Below are positions 50,705 to 63,600 of a stretch of DNA of 64,000 bases, in pieces. The first letter of the stretch is position 1. Each line of letters begins with the position of its first letter. The notes beneath the pieces are model-generated. The model was not told the DNA's origin. It did not search any database and was given only the letters and a program-made list of their open reading frames with translations. This DNA is from Drechmeria coniospora (lineage: Eukaryota > Ascomycota > Sordariomycetes > Hypocreales > Ophiocordycipitaceae): assembly GCF_001625195.1 (NCBI RefSeq), contig NC_054390.1:8591222-8655221 (forward strand). The letters run 5' to 3'. A program made the translations under genes and the position numbers.

Positions 50705-52627
50705 CTAGATGGCCCAGCTACCTCGCCTTTCTCGGACGCCCCAGGCGAGGGGATCGAGATTGTCCAGATCGGGGTGCTGCCTAGCCCACTCGATAATGTA
50801 CGTCTTCAGCGCATGCCAGCGGGGACACCGGGCGCCGTCGGGAATGTCCTGGAGCTTCATCTCGACCATGTGGCCGGTGGCCGTCTGCTTCTCGTCGTGC
50901 TTGGCGAGCTCGTCGAAGCTCACGCGGCTGATCTTGGAGAGCTCCTCGTCAAAGGAACGGGCCATGGAAGGGTAGCCGAGCGAGAGGTAGTTGAAGACTT
51001 GGGTGACGAACTCGTCGTCAAACTCTTGCAGGATCTTCTCGTCCCGCTCGGCCTCGGCCTTTTCGCGCCGCAGCCGCTCGTCGATGCCGCGGAGCATCTG
51101 CGGGCCCTTGACCAGCTGGCCGCTCCTCGGACGGTGCTCGGCGGCGCCGGGGCCGAGCATGCCGTCGTCCAACGAATGGGAGGATCCCCACAGGGAGTCT
51201 GGTTCCTCGCTCAAGAGGTCCGCCGCGAGAGGCTCGCCAGGGGTCCCCGGCGGCTGCGGTGTAACGATCATCTGGGCGGCGTGCAGGTCGGACGGCACGG
51301 TGAAGCCGCCGTTGGATTCCGACCTGCAGCAGTATCCTCTCCAGAGACCCCCCTCGCCCGAGAGGTCCCGGTTCTGCTCGCGGGGACCCCCATGCTCGAC
51401 AAAGGGATGGTCCGTCTCCAGCTTCGTCTGCTTCGGCGACGGGCAGCTTCGAAAAGTCAGGTCCTTGCCGAGCATCGGCGGCGAGGCGGCCTGTCGCATG
51501 AGCAGGAGCTTCGGGTCCTCCGGTCGCAGGCCAAAGGCGGCAAAGGGGCGGCCAAAGGGCGATTCGGCGGGGGGCGAGGCCAAGGAGACGCCGAGGCGGT
51601 CCACCTGCGCGACGGGGACGAGCACGGGCCGGTCATCGGTCTGCCTCTCGTCGGCGACGTCGTCGGGTGGGGAGACCAGGGTGGGCGAGTGATGGAGCGA
51701 CTGCACGTCGGCAAGGTCCGAGTCGCGTCGCCTTCTCGTCGTCGTCGTCGTCGTCCACATGGCGTCCGGCGGCACGTCCCGGTCGATCTTGTCCAGGTCC
51801 GAGTCGGTCCGCATGAGCGTGTCCTCGACGTCGTTGGGCTCGCCATGGTCGTCGTTGCGCTCATCGGCGAGGTGGGAGACATGCTCCTGCATGTGCTTAT
51901 GCCACCAGCCCAGGTCCAGGTTGGACGGTCTCCGATGGCCGGGGGGTTGGCCGTGCTCCTGCGGGGAGTCGTCGACGGACTCGTCGCTGTCGGAGCTGTC
52001 GCGGAAGTAGAAGTGGGCGACGCCGCCCTCGCGGGCACGGCTGTTGGGGAAGGCGGCGAGGGCGGCCTCCTCGATCTGGCGCGCCGCCTCCCTGGCGGCG
52101 AGTTCGAGGAGGTACTCCTTGACGCCTTCGTCCTCGGTCTCGCGGCGCGTGGGCGGCATGTGATGGACGGGTTCGTCCTCCTGCAGGTCGCCATGCTTCC
52201 GCCGCGACCGGTGCTTGGCGACGTAGATGTGGTTGGTGTAGGGGGTGATGTCGGTCTTGTCCGCCGGTCGCGTGGCGGGGTTGGCATCGCCCGCCCTCCG
52301 CGTTCTCCGCGACGTCTCGATCAGCTGGGGCTTGAAGCGACGCCTCTGCTGCTTCGGCTGCTGCCGCCGCTGCAGCGCGTGCAGTTGCGGCTCGGGTAAT
52401 GTCGGCGAGGGCGAGCGAGGGGACGGCTCCGGCGTCAACTCCGGGTTCGGCCCCGAGCTGGCCATGCTGCGTACGGATTGAAACGTCGTCTCGATGGGGA
52501 TGGGGGCGAATCGCCGTTTCGGCGTCCCATCGTGATGGCCCATCGGGCCGTGGGCAGTCGAGGCAGGGAGCCGGTGGAGGGTGTCGTCGAGCGATCCGGG
52601 GTCGGGTCGAGGAGGTGGGGGGATCAT
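50705..52627 (-). CDS. Conserved fungal protein of unknown function, 640 residues
   Basis: A single open frame with good Met candidates at residues 1, 29 and 55; I chose the first. Most of the protein is disordered and rich in Pro, Ser, Asp and Arg. A short motif occurs twice: RRFAPIPIET (38-47) and RRFKPQLIET (96-105). Basic patches around 90-112 and KHRSRRKH (138-145) could be nuclear signals. The only compact-looking part is C-terminal (about 515-635): a charged helix LRREKAEAERDEKIL, then FDDEFVTQVFNYLSLGYPSMARSFDEEL, which weakly resembles a LisH-type helix pair, then TYIIEWARQHPD. I do not recognise a named family. GC-rich, housekeeping-like codon use; tail-to-tail with the Utp12-domain gene. 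Confidence 0.8.
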   Translation of the reverse strand: MIPPPPRPDPGSLDDTLHRLPASTAHGPMGHHDGTPKRRFAPIPIETTFQSVRSMASSGPNPELTPEPSPRSPSPTLPEPQLHALQRRQQPKQQRRRFKPQLIETSRRTRRAGDANPATRPADKTDITPYTNHIYVAKHRSRRKHGDLQEDEPVHHMPPTRRETEDEGVKEYLLELAAREAARQIEEAALAAFPNSRAREGGVAHFYFRDSSDSDESVDDSPQEHGQPPGHRRPSNLDLGWWHKHMQEHVSHLADERNDDHGEPNDVEDTLMRTDSDLDKIDRDVPPDAMWTTTTTTRRRRDSDLADVQSLHHSPTLVSPPDDVADERQTDDRPVLVPVAQVDRLGVSLASPPAESPFGRPFAAFGLRPEDPKLLLMRQAASPPMLGKDLTFRSCPSPKQTKLETDHPFVEHGGPREQNRDLSGEGGLWRGYCCRSESNGGFTVPSDLHAAQMIVTPQPPGTPGEPLAADLLSEEPDSLWGSSHSLDDGMLGPGAAEHRPRSGQLVKGPQMLRGIDERLRREKAEAERDEKILQEFDDEFVTQVFNYLSLGYPSMARSFDEELSKISRVSFDELAKHDEKQTATGHMVEMKLQDIPDGARCPRWHALKTYIIEWARQHPDLDNLDPLAWGVRERRGSWAI

Positions 52628-53540
52628 TGGACGCGCGTCGACGGAGCGAAGAGGGAGGGAGGTGGCCAGGAGGGCATGCCTCGACGGGGTGGCAGGAAGG
52701 ATACGACCTTATGACGACGGACGGAGCATGGGTCGACGGTTCGAAGGGGACGTCGGAGGCCGAGATTGGACGGCCGATGGCAGCACGAAGCAGGCGAGGC
52801 GTGGGAGGTTGGCGGCCGTGGTGATGATGAGGGGGAGGGGGGAGGGGGGAGGGGGGAGACGCAGCGGACACGCAGCGGACACGCAGCCAGCCAGGGAGAG
52901 AGCCGGAGTCGCGTCGAGTCGACGAGGAGAGGCTACCAGAGCGAATTGATGAGGCCGTCGGTTGGTCCTTGGGAGAATGGACGAGCCAAGGGGCGAGCGA
53001 GAGTGCGGGTGCAAAGGCGAGTGCGAGCCGGACAACGCAGTGCAAGCAGCGGAGGTAATGATGTACAGACGGGTCGATGCGTGCACCGCGGCTCGTGCTC
53101 GCCATGCAATGAGTGATGATGGTTGGGATTTTGGGCCTTGACTGGCCTCGGCCTGGTCCTGGGTGCATGTCCTGGCTGGTCCTGGTCCCGCTCGCGATGT
53201 TCTGTCCGTTGCGGTGTGGAGTGGGGCTCACCTCTGTCTCCGTGGTGGGGCTGGAAGTGCCAGTGCCAGCAGCGAAAGGATGGATGGACTCGTACTCGTA
53301 CAGTCCGAAACCGGAACGTTCAGCGAGCGCGGCACTGTGCAGCCGTGGCGGTCAGACGGGTGCGAAGAGGCGGGCTTCCGCCTTCGGCCCCCCCCCCCCC
53401 CAACGTGCTCAACGCGTGCCCGCCATGCACGGAGATCGCACTGTCCCGGTACGAGGGCACCAAGCGGCATGGTCGAGTGTGGTGGAGGCGACCTCCTAGT
53501 ACGAGACACGTCATAACCTAAGCGCGCCCAGGAGGTATTA
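52628..53540. other. Upstream region of the 640-residue gene
   Basis: GC-rich leader/promoter with a purine-rich (GGGGGA) run at 52833-52858 and a C-run at 53390-53401. Overlapping frames on both strands have no support. Confidence 0.55.
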
Positions 53541-56500
53541 GGAGGCCGAAGCAAACGGTAGCGGCTCCGGCTGGCAGTCAGTGCCCTGTACTTGAGTGTA
53601 AGTACTACTAGGTAGGTACCTAGGTAGTAGTTGGTGTGCTGTGCTGTAGGTGCAGGGCACTCTATGGCGGGAGGCATGTCGGTGTGCTCCCCGCTTGCGG
53701 CCACGCAACGTTTGTTGCGGCATCGCATCGTCGGTACAGGCTCCCACCAAATGAAGCGAGTGCGCGGCGGAGAGTGAGAGGGGGCCAGAGGGCGACGACG
53801 GTCCGCTCTCGTCGCTCACCTCCTCCTCAACATCCTCGGGACATGCAGGCGCCTTTGCGGCAAAAGAGAGCCTTGCATCGACACGATTCCGTGCCGTCGT
53901 GCCACCAGAAGGAATGTGGTCGAGGCTAGCCAGACCCCTGGTTGCCTGAGCAGAGCAGAGCAGAGGCGGGCGAAGCGAAAAAAGAATGGTGAGAGTCGCC
54001 GGAACCGCCTCCCGAACAATGCCACAATGGCGGGAATCTCCCTCGCGGGCCATGTACTTGCTAACGCACCCTCGGCCAGCATGGCACGGTAGGTGCTAGG
54101 CGGGATCCAAGTGCCTCTCATGCGCCAGTGGCTTGGTACCAGCCTCTAAGCACTGAAGGGGCCTACAAGTACAGTACAGTACAGTAAGTACATGTACGGA
54201 GTACTAATTGCTTGCATGTGCAGATCTGCATGCAAGTGCAGGACAAGTATTCGGGACTGTCGTTTCGTGCAATGTGCAATGACGAGGAAGCAAAATCCAT
54301 GGCACCGCGGTCCAGTAATGAACAGGCACTTGCGGATGGCAGAATGTCCAAGTTTCAGCAGTGATGGAGTGTATTTCGCTCGCACGGTTACCATGCCTCT
54401 CCCCTCTGCACTAGAACTCGGCACGGTACGTGGGTATTAGTAGGTAGGTGTACTGTACTGTATGCTACCTTGGAGGTATGTACTAGGAAATCTGTATTAC
54501 CTGTGCTGTAGGCATTACCTGGGCACCTACTCGTATAATATGCAAGTACAGCAATACCGTACGTAGTATTTCCTACCTAGTAGTTGTGCAAATACCTTGA
54601 ACGTGCTAGGTGTCGTTGTTAGGCACATTCCTGACAGGCTTATTACTGTACTAGCAAGTGTACACGTCACCGGCCGTACATGCTTGGTCAAAGTACCTGT
54701 GCTCTCTGGTAATTACGGGTCCAGCCGAAGCTGTCGCCGCCACCGCCCACCGTCAGGATTAAGCTTGGCGGTGAAACAGTCTTTTTTCTTTTCCATCGCT
54801 GCTCTCCGACCATCGGGAGCGGTGCCAACAAGGTCGGCTCGTCGCCATGGTGGTCTGTTGCTTGTATGCAATTTCCAAGCCTAGAGAGGCGTCAAACGTC
54901 GACACGGCCGCCGACTCGAATGTGGCCGTCAAAGGGGACGCTTCCGTCGTTGCTGCGCCTGCACCGTCTGGGGCCAGCCAACTCCAGCGCACCGTCGGCC
55001 ACTGCATGAGCAGCGGTGTCACCGACTCTTTCAAGCACGGCGTGTGTTTTGACGCAAAGAATTGCTCCGCCCGGGTTCCAGACATGTGCGTATCCGTTCG
55101 GTGAAAGGAGAGCTGCCCCAGCCCGTGCCCGTGCACCTCTCAGGGCAGCCAAGCTCGCGGCGACGACGCTGCCTACCCTGCACACGAAATGGAGAAGAGG
55201 CTCTCTCCTCCTCGAAGCGTGCATTGGGCGCGGGCACGCAAGGAGTTGATTCGAATGGCAACGGCCTGATTTCGACCTTGATATTTCCCATGGAAAAATG
55301 GATGCCTTTTCCCCTCCCAACGGCTGTCTGCGTGCCGGTACGCTCACCAGGAAGGTCGACTCCCGTCAAGATCATCGTCTCCATCCTTGCGTACCAAGTA
55401 CATGAACGGCACTCACCTGTACGTGGTCCACCCACCACCAAGCTTGGTGTGAGCTCGGGAACGGGCATGTTCTGTCGTGCCACGCCAGTTCATCATCGAT
55501 GCTCGCACTTGTGCAACCCATCATTTCCTGCAGGGACACACAAGTCTGGCGAGCAGCGCGGACACCTTGTCCCGTTCGACGCGGCAGGCGCAACGCCGCC
55601 AATCTTCTCTCCGCTCTCCCTCACAATGCGATGCTTTATTCATCGTCACATTGCCGTCGCCACACAGTCACCACGACGGCGTCGATGCCGCGGAGACAAC
55701 TGGTAATACCGGCAGCCAAGTCGTTTCCGCATCATGCTGCCGTGGTACCGTCCACTTGCTGCGCCGTCCTGCATGTTGCCCATGTGCGGAATGACAAGTG
55801 CCGAGGTGAAGACGCAATGGCTTGCAACGGTCCGACATGGTGCCGCGACAGCACGCCGTGCGCCCTGCGTCGATGCCATCGGCTGATGAGTCAGTGGGAA
55901 GTCGCTGGACTGGATGGACGAAGCGAGGCACACGCCATCGTGCGACCATTCCCCAAGCACCACTGCACGCCTACATGGCGGCACGCAGCGCTCCGTACGG
56001 CACGAGGCACATTGCGTTGGCGCACAGTACGTGGGCATGCGGGCACTTCATTACGACGGCGGGTGGAATGGGATGCCACGCGAAGATGAGCTCAGGGCCT
56101 CATCCACCAACATGGCAGAACGCAGGTACCGAGGTAGAGTACTCCGTAGAACGTACCCAGTAATAGGACTCCTGCCGACATGTACCATGCACGCTCTGAA
56201 CACGGCATTAGTACTAATACACCTTCAGGTCACTGTACAAGTATATACACCTGCAGGCCATTGCACCGAGGATTTACACCTACAGGCCATTGCACCAAGG
56301 ATTTACACCTACAGGCCATTGCACCAAGGATTTACACCTACAGGTCACTGCACAAGGTTCCTCGTCCATGTTGTCGTTCTCGAGCCGCAATTTTGCCATT
56401 GCCAGCACCACGGTGCAGAGGGGCAGGCTCTGCGGCGTGGTACTTACTATTCATGCAAGACCTCCCAACACCGAGCACTGCGGGCTTACTCCTGAGCCTG

Positions 56501-59500
56501 CTGGCTTACTGCTGGTGAACAAGCACAAGTACCTTGGTTAGTACAAGTAAGTACCCACTAGGCAGTAATGTGGCATGGCATACGGAGTACACCTACCAGA
56601 GCCTAATACTGGGTACGTGTTGGTTCCTGCTCCTTGTACGGAGTACGGGGTACAGTACTGTACAGCCACTTGTAAGTGCACATGCAAGTAGGTACGCGAA
56701 CAGGTTGTGCCGCATCATGTCCGTAGCACACATGTGCAGTACGGAGCACATTGCACCGACACGAGCTTGGCAATTACAAGTACAACTACGGAGTACTGTA
56801 CATGTAAGTACTTATGCGCTTCTGTGGAAGCTTGGAAGATTGCCCTCGACTACAATACAATGTGCAGTAATTACCAGATACCACGGTGCTTACTGTACAT
56901 GCAAGTACAGTACATGTTCATCCCGTAGGTACTACTCCCTAAGTTATAATCTACTAGGTACCTACTACCTTAGGTACCTAGTAGCAAGATAGGTACAGCA
57001 CCCATTGCAAAGATGGCGCCCAGGACCTATTAATACTGTACTTACTTACAGTACTCCGTACTGTGGTGCACTTGCAACCACGAGCACAGCTGCGGTACCT
57101 AATGGCGTACCCGAGGTGCATGGGCAGGGAAAGGGCAGGTGTAAGCATGTACCTTGACATGTTGAGTACGAGGAGACAACACTGCGGCATAGTGGGTCAT
57201 CCATCAATGAACGAGCACAGAGTGGGATTACTCCGTACGAGCAACGGGCAACACGGGCTGCATGTGCATGTGCCTGGCCCTACCAAGTACGGTCCATCTG
57301 GACGATGCCGTGGAGGAAGCACTGGGCACCCTGAAGAGTTGCTTGCAGGCACTGTTCTATTCTTGCGGTCAAGGGCTTGGTGCATAGCTACGGACGGGCC
57401 CCGTAATTACTTGGTGCTCGCTGCTTCGCCGCTTGTCCTTGGTGCCGCGCCAGCGCTGCATGCCTCGTCGCCGGATCTGTCCCGCGCCCGTCTGGGGAAA
57501 CAAAGCAAATACGTGTGCCGCAGACTTGCTGCGTCGGTGAAACAGCTGACGTGCCGAGCGTAACCGGGCCAGTCAGTCCATTTCTGCAGGTTGCTGGCGT
57601 GGTTTGACCATGGCGGCACAGCATCCGTGGCTGCGATGCTACCCACCCACGGAAACGGACGACCTAATCATGTAGGTGCCATGTGTTTTCTTGCTGATGG
57701 CCGTGCCGACAGTTGGTATTTGCCCGTGGCTGGCCGTGGTTGGCACTGCATGCAACGTCCATGTTGCTTGGTACCAGGTACCTGTTAATTCCTCTGTGCG
57801 CCGTGGGAGGTTAGGTACTGCACTACCAGCAGCGCCCGCCCAGAGTCCCGCGTCGACACTCTGCCACCTGATTGCCGTCGTTGTGCGAGCACGGGTTTGC
57901 ATCTGCCATCGAGTACAACGAACTGCCTGCGACGTGTCGCAACCGTATCTGAGCCATGGCTACTCGGCCCCTTGCCATAGACAAGTAGCAATGCTCGAGT
58001 GCAAGTATTAGGGGGAGGCCTGAGAACGGAGCGAGGAGACTGTGACCTGCGAGTAGAGGAGGGTGCCCGCACCTGCTGACATTCTTGCCACCGCCGTACA
58101 TGGACTGGATCCATACCGAGTATTAATCAATACTGCGGGTGTAGTTGTGCTCCGTACTGTACGGAGAACGACAAGCAGGTTGTGAAGATGCAATTACTTG
58201 CATGCAATACTTCCAGTCTCCGTAGACACCGGAAATTACGAATCGGGTCCTGCGACCAAGCCGTCGATGTTGTGTGTGCTGCTGCGGCCGTCCAACCCTC
58301 CCACCGTGCGAGGGTGTACATGTACGCGTGTCGGTGGTGGAGGTACGGGATGTGACTGGTGCAACCGCAAACACGGTGGTGTTGTGGCGGCATCTGACAG
58401 GCCCATCTCATGCCGCTGCGTTGTCTCGACAGCGGCCTACTTGGTATGACTGCAGCGTGAGCCTGTGCTGAACGGTGCTGCGCGACCGCTAGGCGAAGCC
58501 GCCTTGATGCTAGTGCCCAGGTGGTGTTAGTGGTCGATACCTTGGTGGCCATGGTGGGTGTACGGGTATGACAGGCGCCTTCATCGTTGCTGGCCGTCGC
58601 CAGGGGAGCTATCCACTCATTTTCGTCTAGTTTACCCGCCGACCCAATCAGCGTCGCCGCAAATCCGCGCACGCCGTCAAAGTCGAAGCCGTTCCTTGCT
58701 TGGCTTGCCCGCTGGTGGGCCTGCTTTCAGTGCTGCCAGACTGTCCCGATCGCGTCCAACCTGTCCGCAGCACCTGTGCGGTGCAAGGACTTGTACGAGT
58801 AAGTACACCTACAGTAGGTCCGGAGTACACCCGTCGTCGCGTACGACTAGGTAGGCGGACAGGTAATAACCGACTTGTGTACGTGTACAGTACTTACATG
58901 TACCATACCTACAGTAGTTTATGCTTGCAGCACAGCTACACCTACGACATGTACAACTGGTTGTACTAACTTGCAGGTGTGCTTGCACGTCGTATTTGTA
59001 GGGGTAGTGCCGAGACGCCAGCAGCCATACTTGTGCCTTCCACCCTGCCACGAGAAAAAACTACTAGACGTCCATCATCAACTCTCCTTCAGCCACAGGC
59101 GCCGAGGACAAACCTCGTCCCCTCCATCGATCGTCCGTCGGGTAGCATTTTCGTTCTTTCCTTCTCGTCGAGCTTCGTTTCCCTTCTCCATCCCGTTCGG
59201 AATCCGACGTCGAGCGCAGGCCCGACGAGCAAGTTACGGCGCCGCCCGCCATTTGTTTCGTGGGGTTGAGTCAGGACTTGGGGGCCATCGGTACGCAACC
59301 CAGCAACTCCCCACACACCTTGCACCCCCCCCCTGGTCAGGCCGGGCGGTGGATTGGGTCCCCGTTGCTCTCTACTTTTGCTTCCATCGCTGCGACTCGA
59401 GAGCGAGCATCCACTCAAACAGTGGCACATCTGCCTTCAAAGGCCATCCGTCCGACTGTCTGGCGAACGCCGTCGAGCACCCCAACTCCCGTCACCAGAC

Positions 59501-60621
59501 AAGGTCTCTCGTGCCGATCGAGCCAAGAGGAAGAAGACGGAAGAAGACGAAGACGAATGCGAAGAAGAAGAACAAGAAGAAGAAGCCATCGACGGTCCTA
59601 AATCGAGTCATCTCGTTCCGCGTGGCGTGGAATCGTCGACGGCGAGATTGCCTCGATTGGCCTTGCCGGAACAGGCACCGTCCTCTTGTTCGTCCCGTCA
59701 TTCTGGCTTTCATTTCATGGCCAAACTGGATCCCTTCCCCCCCCCCCCCCCCCCCCCCCCTGGTCCAACAGATAATAATACTGTCCTTGACAACCTGGGG
59801 CGGATACCGAGTATTACGTACAGTACGAGTCCCTGTCGATCAATCTACGGTACATGCTTGTCGGTGCGAGTACGAGTACAAGTGCAAGTACTTGCAGCGG
59901 CAAGGACAGTACGGATACGGTACACGCATAATACCCCGTACGCCTGCAGATACAATCGGCGCAGCTTATAATTAATCACCTACCGCCCGCCGCTGGCCCC
60001 TGGAGCTCGCAGCCTCTCGCTCGCCTTGCCTTTTGCTTCTCGGATCCCTCTCGCACCTTCAAGCCTTCTTCACCTGCATGCTGCTGCTGCTGCTAGTGCT
60101 CACTCCCACCACCTCCGACGCCTGCCGGTACGCACGACCGTGCTCGTCCCTTCGTTTGTCTCTTCTCCGTCCGAAGAGCACGCCCTCCTGCGCTGTCGAC
60201 ACGCTACACCACCACGGCAACCGAGCTGTGCAGGCAACGGCGGCTGGAGTCGCATTCTCACCCCTCGGCACAGGAATGACCGCCGTTTTAGCGTGCTCAG
60301 GTCCCGACGCCCGACTTTTGGCTTTCACGCTTCCATCGTCCCGAGAGGCCTAGCAGAGATTCCAGCGAGACATCGGTAAGTCATTCGTCGGCTACCCTCT
60401 GCTCGACTCCCACCCGGGGCGTCGCCGAATGACCACGCCTACCATCCTGCCCTACCACCACCTACGGACCCCCCTAGCGGGTGGTGCCCGTTGCCCTGCC
60501 TCGCCCCGTCGAGTGATTACCCCATCCGTGCCGGGGAACGGCTCTGTTGACGAGGAAAAAGTCGCGTTCCCCCAACTCCCGACCACTGAGGCCCGCCGCC
60601 CGAGCGGCAAACTCTCGCTCC
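53541..60621. other. Seven-kilobase gene-poor stretch with palindromic microsatellites
   Basis: GTAC/TACGGAGTAC/TAGGTACCTA words are concentrated at 53590-53640, 54165-54210, 54425-54680, 56130-56170, 56530-57070, 58790-58970 and 59805-59950. Between them lie mixed-composition segments (53650-54130, 54740-56110, 57080-58780) with frames of up to about 200 codons on both strands. None has a domain, biased composition or splice structure that I can support. A 24-base C run is at 59737-59760. The segment 60000-60621 is probably the leader of the next gene; GTAAGT at 60374 could start a 5'-UTR intron. Confidence 0.5.
56222..56356. repeat. 29-bp minisatellite
   Basis: About four and a half copies of TTTACACCTACAGGCCATTG followed by CACCAAGGA. 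The middle copies are nearly identical, while the outer ones are diverged (TATATACACCTGCAGG at the left, CAGGTCACTGCACAAGG at the right). Confidence 0.88.
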
Positions 60622-63600
60622 ATGGCCGCCTCGCATCATGACCCGTTGCTCGAGCGACTCTCGCCGCCGGCCACGGCGGACCCGACTTCGCCCCCGATTC
60701 GATCCGTCACGAACCGCGTCGCCACGCCGTTGAACATGTTCGTCGAGCTGGGCAACAAGGGGACGGCCGACGGTGCCCTGGCTGGAATGCACCGTCGATT
60801 CGCCACCATATCGCCCGCAGACACGCCCGAGTCCGACGTTGCGCCACCCGACGACGACTCTGCTGACCGGCTCGTCGACGCTCCAGAGGCTCCACGCCGG
60901 AATACGACGACGGTCACGGCCGTTACTGCCGCCGCCGACGCCCGCCTCTGCCCTCGCGAGCCCGCGAATGCAGCCGCGCCTATTTCAGGTGGCGGCCCCG
61001 ACGCATCCAACGCACGCCCCGTCCGAGACCTGGCACACGAGAGCCCCAACGAGGGCCCGGACGAGAACCGCACCCCCCACGACGACCCCATCGCAACGCC
61101 AACCCCCCTTGTTGATGCTGGCCCCCCCGACTCTCCCTTGGCCGACCTCCGTCCTCTGCGCACCGCCAGCGTCCGGGCCGACACCAAGTTTGCCCACCCC
61201 AAGCCCATGGCCAGATCCGCCTCCTCGAGCCAGCCCGACGCCGACCTGGGCATCCCCAACGCATCGCTCGTCGGGAACATTGCCCAGCTCGAAGCCACGG
61301 CCGAGAGGCTTTCCATGACGAGCTCCATCGACGATGCCATTCGCGATCTCGTCGGCGAACTGAAGCGAAGCGACAGCCACCGATCCTCCATCCTCGCCGC
61401 CAGCGTCCGAGCCGCCTCGACCGACGCCTCCGTCAACGCCGCCGGCACCGCCCTCGACGGCGACGTCGCCCGCTCCTCGACGCCCGTCCAGCCCCGGAGG
61501 CATCTTCCCGCCTCGTCCTCCATCGTCTCCACGAACATCGCCGCCCGTCACGGCGGCTACTCACCCGCCGCCTTTGTCATGTCGCCGAACCACTCCCTCA
61601 CCACCGGCCGCGTGCGCTCCGGCTCCAAGACCTCGACCGGCCGACCGGACTTGGACCTCGACTCGGTCCTCTCCCGCCACGGTCCTGGCAAGTCGTCCGT
61701 TCGGAGCGTCCGTTCGGCCAAGAAGATGTCCCTCGCCGAGATATCCGAGTCCGAACCCGTCTCGCTGACCCAGCAGGCGCTCGACGACGCCGACGTGGCG
61801 CCTCCCATTGAGGGTGACCCGCCGCTGCCGCGATCCCATCCCGAGGAGCCGCCGAGCACCGACGCTTTCCATCGGATGCTGCATGACGACGCCGCCGCTC
61901 TCGCATCCGCGGGCCAGCAGCAAACGACGGCCGACGCGCTCGACCTCGACGCTGCTACGCCCCCCCGAGACGACGACGAGCAGAGACCTGCGACGTCCCA
62001 CTCCAATACCACCTTCCAGCAATGCCAGGATGCCTTTGTTGACTTTGACGGCGTCCATTGGGAGCCCCAGTTTGACACGGATCTGTTCGCTCCGCCCGAT
62101 CTCGAGCTCGACTTGCCGACGCCTCGACTTGCTCCCGCGGGGGCCGTGCCCGCGCCGCAGTCGTATCTCGATCCCACCACCGGCCAGCAGATGCTCTACT
62201 ATCCGGCTCGCGTGCCCGCGACGCTGAACTTGCCGCCGAAGCTGTCGAGCAGGCCCAAGGCGGAGCAGCGGAACCAGAGGCGATCCCGCGTCCTCAGCGC
62301 CATGATGAATGCCGACGACCCGCCCGACTCCCCGGAGCAGGTCTGGCTTCCCGATCCCCTCGCCGGCCATCGAGAATCCTTCGCCCTGCTGGTGCAGGAG
62401 CCCTTCCAGGACCCCGACTGTCCACCGGAACCGGTCGAGGACGAGCTGCCGTCGAGCCCAGCACCGGCCGTGACCATGGACCAGCTGCGGCGCCCCCCAC
62501 GGCTGACCGCCCTCGATGCGGAGAGGCGCAGGTCCAGGGGCACCCAGCTGCGCATACCGCCTCAGCTCCGCGCGAGCGCCTTCTTCGATTTCCCTTCGCA
62601 GTCGGCCGATGTCGAGATCAAGGACGGTTCTGCCATGGCCACCCTCGATAGCATCCTCGACGCCTCCACCAGCGCACCCGTCAGCGCCTTCACCGACAAC
62701 CCGTTCGGGGGCGGCGGAAATGCGACGGGACGTGAGAGGCGGAAGAAGCGCGGCAAGGTCAAGAAATCCACGACGGCGACGACGATTAGCGTGCCGTCCC
62801 CCGAGCCGACACCCAAGAAGAAAGCGTCGCTCATGTGGCTCCGGAAGCGCAGGAGCAGCCTCAACAGCGAGGACAAGCGACGAGCTCACAGCCTCGCGAG
62901 CGCTACGGCCCCGGGGACGGATCAGGAAGCAGGCGACGCGTGGGCCAGAACGGCCTCGGGCCGGCCCAGCGAGGAGAATGGCCCGAACCATGGCGACGAC
63001 GAGGAGGAACAGGAGGAGGAGGAAGACGAGTACGAGTCCGAGGAAGAGTTGGACGCCGTCTATGTCGGACCGCCGAACACGCTTCTGGACGAGCTTCAGC
63101 TTCGTAAGAAGGAACAGATGCAGCGCATCAAGAACACGGCAAGCGGCAACCCCAACGGCATGCACGCGACGCTGCTGGAGATGGACACCATCGCGGAGCG
63201 GCAGCGTAACCATCGGCGGAACAAACGCGTCAACCTCGCCTGGGAGGCACCCGAACCCCACCTCGACCCCAACGACACCGACGACGAGGATGTCCCGCTG
63301 GCCATCCTGGCCGCCATGCATCAGGGTGCCAAGAACCTGGCGGATCTGGAGCGGCCCATGGGACTGCTTCAACGACGAGACATGGAAGACAACGAGCCGC
63401 TGAGCCGGCGCCGAGCGCGGCTGCAAGGCGTCGAGCTGCCGACCCCCGTCCTGCCGCAGCGCCAAAGCGTCATGTCGTTCCCCGCCCCGAGACCGGAAGA
63501 CATGCAGCCACCTCCGGCGGGGCCGGAGGAGCAGGAAGTGGAAGGCGAGACGCTGGCCGAGAGGCGCCGACGACTCGCCGAGGCCAACGATAGTGAACTG

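Noticed and set aside
50774..52399. 541-codon plus-strand frame opposite the 640-residue gene
   Set aside because: Antisense shadow with no domain; the minus-strand product has the coherent motifs and codon bias.
58875..59975. 366-codon plus-strand frame in the gene-poor region
   Set aside because: It runs through GTAC microsatellites, an A/G-rich AAGAAG tract and the C24 run. The product is low-complexity Cys/Thr, Lys and Pro blocks with no domain.
61561..63465. 634-codon minus-strand frame
   Set aside because: It lies wholly opposite the open frame starting at 60622, whose conserved-looking blocks and codon use are more protein-like.
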